From NCBI GenBank assembly GCA_948687865.1, contig CAPQQE010000037.1:750-11698 (forward strand): a stretch of DNA of 10,949 nucleotides, given 5' to 3'. The notes under the pieces are model-generated. The model did not search any database and was not told the DNA's origin. It saw only the letters and a program-made list of their open reading frames with translations. The DNA comes from an uncultured Bacilli bacterium. GTDB taxonomy: Bacteria > Bacillota_I > Bacilli_A > RF39 > UBA660. The position numbers and the translations under genes are program-made. Position 1 is the stretch's first letter, and every line of letters starts with the position of its first letter. Shown here piece by piece: positions 5,700 to 10,949 of the stretch.

Positions 5700-6914
5700 A
5701 TGAATACACCTCTTGCGGTAAAATTAAGACCTAAAACAATAGATGATATTATTGGTCAAGAACATTTAGTAGGTGAAAATGCTCCTATTAGAAATTTTGT
5801 TAATAATAGTAGAATATTTTCTATGATATTATACGGTAATCCTGGTATTGGAAAAACATCAATAGCATGTGCAATCGCAAATTCAATTAACATGAAATAT
5901 AGAATGCTTAATGCTACTATTAATAATAAAAAAGATATTGAAGTAGTTATTGAAGAAGCAAAGATGTATGATGGTATTATTTTAATAATGGATGAAATAC
6001 ATAGACTTAATAAAGATAAACAAGATATACTACTTCCTCATCTAGAAACTGGATTAATAACTTTAATTGGTCTTACAACATCTAATCCTTATCATAAAAT
6101 TAATCCTGCGATAAGAAGTAGATGTCAAATATTTGAACTTACTCCCCTTACATTAGATGAAATAATTTTAGGTATTAAAAAAGCAATTAAATGTGAAGAT
6201 TTAAAAGGAATAAAAATAAAAAAAGATGTAATTGAGTATATTGCAAAATTATCTTCAGGTGATTTAAGAAGTGCATATAATTTGCTTGAAATATCATATT
6301 ATTCTACAAGTGATAAAAATATTACTATGGATGTAGTAACTAAAATAAATAATAAACCTGCCCTATTTGCAGATAAAAATGAAACAGGTCATTATGATTT
6401 ACTTAGTGCATTTCAAAAATCAATTAGAGGTTCTGATGTAAATGCTTCTCTTCATTATTTAGCAAGACTTCTTGTTATTGAAGATTTAGATAGTATCTAT
6501 AGAAGAATGACTGTAATCGCATATGAAGATATTGGACTTGCTAATCCATCTATTGGTCCTAAAGTAGACGCCGCGATTAATGCATGTGAAAGAGTTGGTC
6601 TTCCAGAAGGCAGAATACCGCTTTCTGTAGTAGTTACTGAAATGGCATTGTCTCCAAAATCAAATAGTGCATATATGGCTCTTCAAAGTGCAATTGATGA
6701 TATAAAATCTGGTAATAACTACCCTATACCTGAGTCTATAAGAATAGATTCTACTATATATAAATATCCTCATGATTATAAAGGTAGTTATGTAAAACAG
6801 CAATATATGCCAGATAATTTAAAAAATAAAAAGTATTATAAACCAAAATTTACAAGTAAATATGAAAGTTCTCTTGCTGAAATTTATGAAAGAATAGAGA
6901 AAATAAATATTTAA
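5700..6914 (+). CDS. rarA: replication-associated recombination protein A (RarA/MgsA)
   Basis: This 404-residue clamp-loader-like AAA+ ATPase acts at stalled replication forks and interacts with single-strand-binding protein. Its length is within the family range. Visible motifs are Walker A GNPGIGKTS (46-54), Walker B LIMDEI (95-100), sensor 1 TTSNP (126-130), an arginine finger in IRSRCQIF (138-145) and sensor 2 GDLRSAYN (187-194). The RarA-specific C-terminal tetramerisation region follows (AYEDIGLANP, EGRIPLSVVVTEMA, and the Y-HDY.G..V.Q.Y.P signature near the end). The ATG at 5700 is chosen because AAGGATGTGAT sits at the right spacing. The in-frame ATG ten codons earlier lies before that site and at the -10 box. 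The gene ends in a 4-base tail-to-tail overlap with the DUF4097 gene, and I see no terminator between them. Confidence 0.96.
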   Translation: MNTPLAVKLRPKTIDDIIGQEHLVGENAPIRNFVNNSRIFSMILYGNPGIGKTSIACAIANSINMKYRMLNATINNKKDIEVVIEEAKMYDGIILIMDEIHRLNKDKQDILLPHLETGLITLIGLTTSNPYHKINPAIRSRCQIFELTPLTLDEIILGIKKAIKCEDLKGIKIKKDVIEYIAKLSSGDLRSAYNLLEISYYSTSDKNITMDVVTKINNKPALFADKNETGHYDLLSAFQKSIRGSDVNASLHYLARLLVIEDLDSIYRRMTVIAYEDIGLANPSIGPKVDAAINACERVGLPEGRIPLSVVVTEMALSPKSNSAYMALQSAIDDIKSGNNYPIPESIRIDSTIYKYPHDYKGSYVKQQYMPDNLKNKKYYKPKFTSKYESSLAEIYERIEKINI

Positions 6915-7801
6915 TAATTAATTTTTATATCACCACAACTATTTTCTACATTTAATATAATTTCTGATTTTCTATCATTATTAGTTATTTTTGTATAACC
7001 TAAACTTGTTTTTGCTTCTATATATGCTCCACTTAATTTTTTTATTTTTATATCTCCTAAACTATCATTAATTTTTGAATTTTTTATTAATACAGCATTT
7101 TCTATCTTAATATCACCACAGTTATTATCTAGATCTAAACTTTCCATTATATTATTTATTTTAATATCACCTAAATCATTATGTGCGATTATGTTATTTA
7201 CTGTATCTATTTTAATATCACCACAATTTTGAGTTATTTCTCCATCATTTATTACACCAACGTTTATGTCTCCTAAATTATTATTTAAAATAACATTGTT
7301 TGCTTTTATTATATCGATATCTCCGCATTTTTCGTTGATATTTATATTTGCTTTTTCAAAACCTTCTATACTTACATCACCATAATTATTATCAATTTTT
7401 ATTTCTTTATCATAATCTTTTGGCAAATATAGTACTATTTTTGCTAATTTATAATTAAATAAGAAGAATTTTCTTTTAGTTTTAATATTTACATATAATT
7501 TATTATTGTTAGTATCTATTTCATATTTTTCATCTTCCGAATATATTTCTAGTGATGTAATCTCATTACTTTCTTTTATCTCTAAATTCCCACTTTCTAA
7601 AAATATTTCTATTTTATCAAAATTATTATTATATTTTTCTTCAAAAACTTTATGATTACTTATTTTATTAGAAAAATTAATCCCTATAAATGGCATTTTC
7701 ATATTTCCTCCAAGTAAAATGATAAGTGTAGCTGATAATAGTATTACTAATAATGATAAAATTATGATTAATACTATAGAACCAGTATTTTTATTATTCA
7801 T
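6911..7801 (-). CDS. membrane-anchored DUF4097-type beta-repeat protein
   Basis: This is a 296-residue protein with one N-terminal membrane helix (about 8-31). It is probably anchored N-in with the rest outside the cell. Residues 60-296 are beta-repeats of the DUF4097 (putative adhesin-like) type. They are spaced 17-22 residues and marked by a GD(I/V) turn at YGDV 140, CGDI 159, LGDI 176, CGDI 193, LGDI 210, CGDI 228, LGDI 248, LGYT 267 and CGDI 289. Cys and Leu alternate almost strictly, and these are the only cysteines. The fold is probably a beta-solenoid. The start codon ATG at 7801 overlaps the end of the regulator gene by 8 bases. Its ribosome site (AGAGGTGAT) lies within that gene, so translation is coupled. 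DUF4097 proteins often sit beside regulators of envelope stress, so an envelope sensor or effector role is plausible but not shown. Confidence 0.88.
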   Translation of the reverse strand: MNNKNTGSIVLIIILSLLVILLSATLIILLGGNMKMPFIGINFSNKISNHKVFEEKYNNNFDKIEIFLESGNLEIKESNEITSLEIYSEDEKYEIDTNNNKLYVNIKTKRKFFLFNYKLAKIVLYLPKDYDKEIKIDNNYGDVSIEGFEKANININEKCGDIDIIKANNVILNNNLGDINVGVINDGEITQNCGDIKIDTVNNIIAHNDLGDIKINNIMESLDLDNNCGDIKIENAVLIKNSKINDSLGDIKIKKLSGAYIEAKTSLGYTKITNNDRKSEIILNVENSCGDIKINY

Positions 7802-8432
7802 CTATATCACCTCTTAAATCAAAAATTAACTTAACAATTTCATTAATAAGCCCACCTATTAAAAATATTATCCATGTTATATGAAATGCCATGGTAGTAA
7901 AACTTATTATGAAGTATAATATTACAATTATTGTTGATATAATATTATTTAATTGTTTTATTCTTTTATCTTTTTTAGTTATCTCAATATTTTTTTTATC
8001 TTTTGAATTTAATATAGAATTATATACAATAATTCCTGTTGCTATTGCGATTATTATGAAAAATATACATACCCCTAAGATAGGATTATTAAAAGATATA
8101 GTAAAGAATATTAAACTTGTAATAGATAAAATATATAACGCGACTGAAATAGAAATATTTTTAGCATTTTTAATTTTTATATTATCCTTATTATCTTTGA
8201 TTTCATAGTTATTAGTATTTAAATTATCATCATATGTTGCATTATCTAAAAGTTGATCAGCACTTATACCATATAGTTCACATATTGGTTTTATTTTATC
8301 AAAATCAGGAGTACTTTGATTTGTTTCCCATTTAGATATAGTTTGCCTTGAAACATTTAAAATGTTACTTACTTCTTCTTGTGATAATCCTTTTTTCTTT
8401 CTTAAATCTAACAGTTTATCACCAACTGTCAT
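7794..8432 (-). CDS. XRE-family HTH regulator with membrane domain
   Basis: This is a 212-residue one-component regulator. Residues 3-62 form a Cro/C1-type helix-turn-helix (GDKLLDLRKKKGLSQEEVS, then VSRQTISKWETNQSTPDFDKI and LYGISADQLL). A polar linker (63-90) follows, then four probable membrane helices (about 93-113, 117-138, 163-181 and 184-201). A protein of this layout would be tied to the membrane and could link an envelope signal to transcription. The ATG at 8432 is chosen because AGAGGTGA lies immediately upstream. A longer in-frame ATG at 8495 would overlap the promoter. It forms an operon with the DUF4097 gene (8-base overlap). A dyad centred on its -35 suggests that it represses itself. 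The direct target and signal are unknown. Confidence 0.9.
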   Translation of the reverse strand: MTVGDKLLDLRKKKGLSQEEVSNILNVSRQTISKWETNQSTPDFDKIKPICELYGISADQLLDNATYDDNLNTNNYEIKDNKDNIKIKNAKNISISVALYILSITSLIFFTISFNNPILGVCIFFIIIAIATGIIVYNSILNSKDKKNIEITKKDKRIKQLNNIISTIIVILYFIISFTTMAFHITWIIFLIGGLINEIVKLIFDLRGDIDE

Positions 8433-8454
8433 AAAATCACCTCTTTCAATTAAA

Positions 8455-8483
8455 ATTATATTTAATAAATTAGTTGCAATCAA
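8455..8483 (-). promoter_or_regulatory. promoter of the XRE-DUF4097 operon
   Basis: TTGATT (8478-8483) and TATAAT (8455-8460) on the minus strand are separated by 17 bases. The leader is short and carries the AGAGGTGAT ribosome site. Confidence 0.75.
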
Positions 8484-8511
8484 CCAACTAAGCATTGAAA
8501 TTTGTCAACTA
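8470..8511. promoter_or_regulatory. operator dyad over the -35 plus extra half-site
   Basis: TTAGTTG (8470-8476) and CAACTAA (8485-8491) are perfect inverted repeats with 8 bases between. The 22-bp dyad is centred at 8480.5, exactly the centre of the -35 hexamer of the XRE operon. A third CAACTA half-site lies at 8506-8511, two helical turns (21 bp) from its nearest same-orientation copy. Such placement would block RNA polymerase, and the adjacent XRE regulator is the obvious candidate ligand. Confidence 0.6.
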
Positions 8512-8552
8512 TATTTAACATTACACTTATTTTATCATATTTTTACCAAAAA

Positions 8553-8584
8553 TTGACATTAATTTTATTATATGATAGTATAAT
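8553..8584 (+). promoter_or_regulatory. probable promoter for the 124-aa gene
   Basis: An exact TTGACA (8553-8558) and exact TATAAT (8579-8584) lie on the plus strand, but the spacer is 20 bases, longer than the usual 16-18. Either the promoter is weak or activator-dependent, or another -35 is used. AAGGAGTGAT follows before the ATG at 8608. Confidence 0.55.
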
Positions 8585-8607
8585 TGAACTTTGTAAGGAG
8601 TGATTTT

Positions 8608-8982
8608 ATGGGAGAAGTTAATATTAGAAAATTAAATATGTTAAATGAAATACTAGATGAAATGAAAAATATTAATACAGATGAAATTAATATAGACTAC
8701 TTTAATTTAGAAGAACCTATAGATGATTTTGATTTTCAAAATATTCATGTTTTTAAAATGAATTTATATATATTGATGAAATTATATAAAGAAGAAATAG
8801 ATAAAATAAAAATGGAAAAGGGTAAATTTGAATTAGATGAATATTATTTATTATTAGAAAGTATTAATTTACCAGTAAAATTATATCAATTATATATTAA
8901 AATGCCAGAGTTTATTAATAATAAAAGAATTTTATCTTATACTACTGATATTCCTAGTTTTATGGGAATGATAAAGGACTAG
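8608..8982 (+). CDS. small acidic hypothetical protein, 124 aa
   Basis: I do not recognise this protein. It is cytosolic-looking, with no signal peptide or membrane helix, and it is rich in acidic residues, especially around 33-43 (NLEEPIDDFDF). Helices are likely at about 6-20, 47-68, 76-86 and 88-98. The ATG at 8608 is chosen because AAGGAGTGAT lies just upstream. The frame could start eight codons earlier at 8584, but that ATG overlaps the -10 box. The gene is divergent from the XRE operon across ~175 bases and might share the operator region. It ends in a 4-base overlap with the DUF421 gene, inside a terminator hairpin. Codon use matches its neighbours. Function unknown. Confidence 0.75.
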   Translation: MGEVNIRKLNMLNEILDEMKNINTDEINIDYFNLEEPIDDFDFQNIHVFKMNLYILMKLYKEEIDKIKMEKGKFELDEYYLLLESINLPVKLYQLYIKMPEFINNKRILSYTTDIPSFMGMIKD

Positions 8983-9003
8983 TCATTATAGTCCTCTTTT
9001 TCT
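8975..9003 (+). terminator. terminator inside a convergent overlap
   Basis: AGGACTA (8975-8981) and TAGTCCT (8989-8995) form a perfect 7-bp stem with a 7-base loop, followed by CTTTTTCT. The hairpin contains the stop codon of the plus-strand 124-aa gene and also the last codons and stop of the leftward DUF421 gene. One sequence therefore codes for one protein while terminating the other transcript. Confidence 0.75.
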
Positions 9004-9623
9004 ATTATATATATTTCCTTATTTTTATAAAAGGCATAAAATACATTTTCTATTTGTATCTTTTTTTTATCTAATTCTGTTTTCAACCATTTTCTAGTTT
9101 TATTTATATATTTTAAATTTTTTTCTTCTATTATTCCATCAAGTATTAAAGGTAATGGGAAAATATCATTATTATCATCTTGTTTTTTAAATACGGATAG
9201 TTTGCCATTAGTTTCAAGTATTGCATAGTCTACTTCTTCTATTGTTCTTATATCTTTATCTCTAAGTTGAAGTAAAAGATCATTTAAATTATATTTTTGT
9301 TTTGCCATTTCATTAAAATTTAATTTACCATTTGCTATTATTACACTTTCTTTTCCATCTAATATATCTCTAAATTTATTGCTTTTTAATGATAATTTAG
9401 CAAATATTACTTGAAATGAAACTAATGTAACCGCAGGAACTATAACAAACCAAATAGGGTCTTTATAATTTTCAATGCTAATTGCAATTAACTGTGATAT
9501 AAGCATAGATATAATAAAATCAAATACACCAAGCTCCCCTACTTCTCTTTTACCCATAATTTTATATGATAATACCACTAATGAGTAAAAAAATATTGTT
9601 CTAAATAATATAGTCCAAATCAT
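8979..9623 (-). CDS. DUF421 / YetF-like membrane protein
   Basis: This 214-residue protein has three membrane helices (about 4-22, 33-52 and 56-76) followed by a cytosolic DUF421 (YetF-like) domain. Family landmarks are the MGKREVGEL segment after helix 1 (23-31), LDG....IANGK (88-100), NLNDLLLQLRDKDI (112-125) and AILETNGKLSVFKK (134-147). The last ~65 residues (150-214) form a second small domain with a basic helix (KTRKWLKTELDKKK). The family is widespread in Bacillota. In spore-formers members have been linked to spore and envelope functions, but the biochemical role is unsettled. The ATG at 9623 is preceded by ATAGGTGATAAA, a good ribosome site. The gene is divergent from the TIGR04086 gene, with a 16-bp palindrome between them. 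Confidence 0.9.
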   Translation of the reverse strand: MIWTILFRTIFFYSLVVLSYKIMGKREVGELGVFDFIISMLISQLIAISIENYKDPIWFVIVPAVTLVSFQVIFAKLSLKSNKFRDILDGKESVIIANGKLNFNEMAKQKYNLNDLLLQLRDKDIRTIEEVDYAILETNGKLSVFKKQDDNNDIFPLPLILDGIIEEKNLKYINKTRKWLKTELDKKKIQIENVFYAFYKNKEIYIIEKEDYND

Positions 9624-9640
9624 TTTATCACCTATTTTAT

Positions 9641-9656
9641 TATGATTTAAATCATA
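9641..9656. promoter_or_regulatory. 16-bp perfect palindrome between divergent genes
   Basis: TATGATTTAAATCATA is a gapless perfect palindrome midway between the starts of the DUF421 gene (9623) and the TIGR04086 gene (9697). It covers the -35 position of the plus-strand promoter and abuts a CATAAT -10-like box for the minus strand. It could be an operator controlling both genes. Confidence 0.4.
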
Positions 9657-9669
9657 TTTTTTTATTCAC

Positions 9670-9675
9670 TATAAT
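9670..9675 (+). promoter_or_regulatory. -10 box for the TIGR04086 gene
   Basis: An exact TATAAT lies 21 bases upstream of the ATG at 9697. The sequence at -35 spacing (TTAAAT, 9647-9652) is poor and lies within the palindrome, so an activator or repressor may act here. Confidence 0.5.
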
Positions 9676-9696
9676 ATTATTAATTAGGTGATTATA

Positions 9697-10050
9697 ATGA
9701 AATATTTAAAAACTATAGGATATGAAATAACACTTATTATCCTATTCACATTAATTTATAGCATACTCTATTATTTTAATATAACTAGTTCATCAGTAAA
9801 TAATGTTATCAAAATAATAAGTTTTATATTTATATTTATTTTAACTGGTATTAATATTGGTAAGTTAAGTTCAAAAAAAGGATGGCTTGAAGGATTAAAA
9901 ATATCACTTATTACTATAATATTATTTATATTTGTATCTTTATTATTTAAATATAATTTTAATATAAAACAAGTAATATATTATTTAATAACATCAATTA
10001 CTATAGTACTTGGTAGTATGATGGGAATTAACTTTAGAAAAAAGGCTTAA
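9697..10050 (+). CDS. TIGR04086 family (DUF3792, YrzE-like) membrane protein
   Basis: This 117-residue protein is nearly all membrane: four helices at about 10-28, 37-55, 65-84 and 92-110. The loop between helices 2 and 3 (GINIGKLSSKKGWLEGLK, 51-68) carries the G-GK-S-KKGWL-G pattern of the TIGR04086/DUF3792 family. In Bacillus the relative YrzE is encoded close to tgt and yajC. Here the gene is directly next to tgt but convergent with it, which supports the assignment. No function is established for the family. The ATG at 9697 is preceded by AGGTGAT at good spacing. The in-frame ATG three codons earlier lies between that site and the true start, so it is unlikely. The stop codon lies in the loop of a terminator. 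Confidence 0.85.
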   Translation: MKYLKTIGYEITLIILFTLIYSILYYFNITSSSVNNVIKIISFIFIFILTGINIGKLSSKKGWLEGLKISLITIILFIFVSLLFKYNFNIKQVIYYLITSITIVLGSMMGINFRKKA

Positions 10051-10060
10051 TGCCTTTTAT
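10038..10060. terminator. bidirectional terminator between TIGR04086 gene and tgt
   Basis: AAAAGGC (10040-10046) and GCCTTTT (10052-10058) form a 7-bp stem with a 5-base loop that contains most of the TIGR04086 stop codon. The plus strand ends GCCTTTTATTTTA and the minus strand ends GCCTTTTTTC, so it can terminate both convergent genes. Confidence 0.8.
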
Positions 10061-10066
10061 TTTATA

Positions 10067-10949
<883 letters not shown>

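Noticed and set aside
6920..7380. Regularly spaced short DNA repeats (TATCACCACAA, TATCTCCTAAA) that could suggest a CRISPR array or tandem repeat element
   Set aside because: They are the codons for the CGDI and LGDI motifs of the DUF4097 repeat protein. The spacing follows the protein rungs and the intervals are coding.
7891..8208. A 105-codon plus-strand open frame rich in hydrophobic residues
   Set aside because: It lies wholly inside the XRE regulator gene on the other strand. Its hydrophobicity mirrors the membrane helices coded there, and no ribosome site precedes it.

Overview
The window is very AT-rich (roughly a quarter G+C by eye) and gene-dense. Its housekeeping genes are of Bacillota type: XerD, PgcA, RarA, a DUF421/YetF protein, a TIGR04086/YrzE-like membrane protein and Tgt. 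Shine-Dalgarno sites are strong (AAGGAG, AGAGGTGAT) and many promoters have an exact TATAAT. This fits a chromosomal segment from a low-GC Bacillota or Mycoplasmatota-related lineage, such as the uncultured gut RF39-type Bacilli. That placement is inferred from composition and gene content. Tryptophan is TGG and the standard code reads every gene cleanly.

Left part (1-5617): all genes lie on the minus strand and most have their own promoter. In transcription order they are a three-helix membrane protein, a helical-repeat protein, a broken xerD, pgcA, a free-standing helicase-associated-domain protein and an unknown 137-residue protein. The xerD reading frame is broken by what looks like a short internal deletion. 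The unknown protein has a textbook TTGACA-17-TATAAT promoter with an 8-bp dyad where transcription should begin. The first ~190 bases hold no gene I can support.

Middle (5639-8600): rarA reads rightward and ends tail-to-tail, sharing bases of its stop codon, with a leftward two-gene operon. That operon encodes a membrane-anchored XRE-type regulator and a translationally coupled, membrane-anchored DUF4097-type beta-repeat protein. The repeat protein's rungs carry alternating CGDI and LGDI motifs. A 22-bp dyad is centred exactly on the operon's -35 hexamer and suggests autoregulation.

Right part (8553-10949): a small unknown acidic protein (+) converges on a DUF421 protein (-), again with a 4-base stop overlap, and a terminator hairpin lies in the overlap. 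The DUF421 gene is divergent from a TIGR04086 membrane protein gene (+), with a 16-bp perfect palindrome between them. The TIGR04086 gene converges on tgt (-), separated by a bidirectional terminator. The tgt gene runs off the right edge, so its N-terminus is missing.

No tRNA, rRNA, CRISPR array or insertion sequence was seen. Most of the window is ordinary housekeeping DNA. The best leads are the xerD lesion, the XRE/DUF4097 pair and the unexplained operators.
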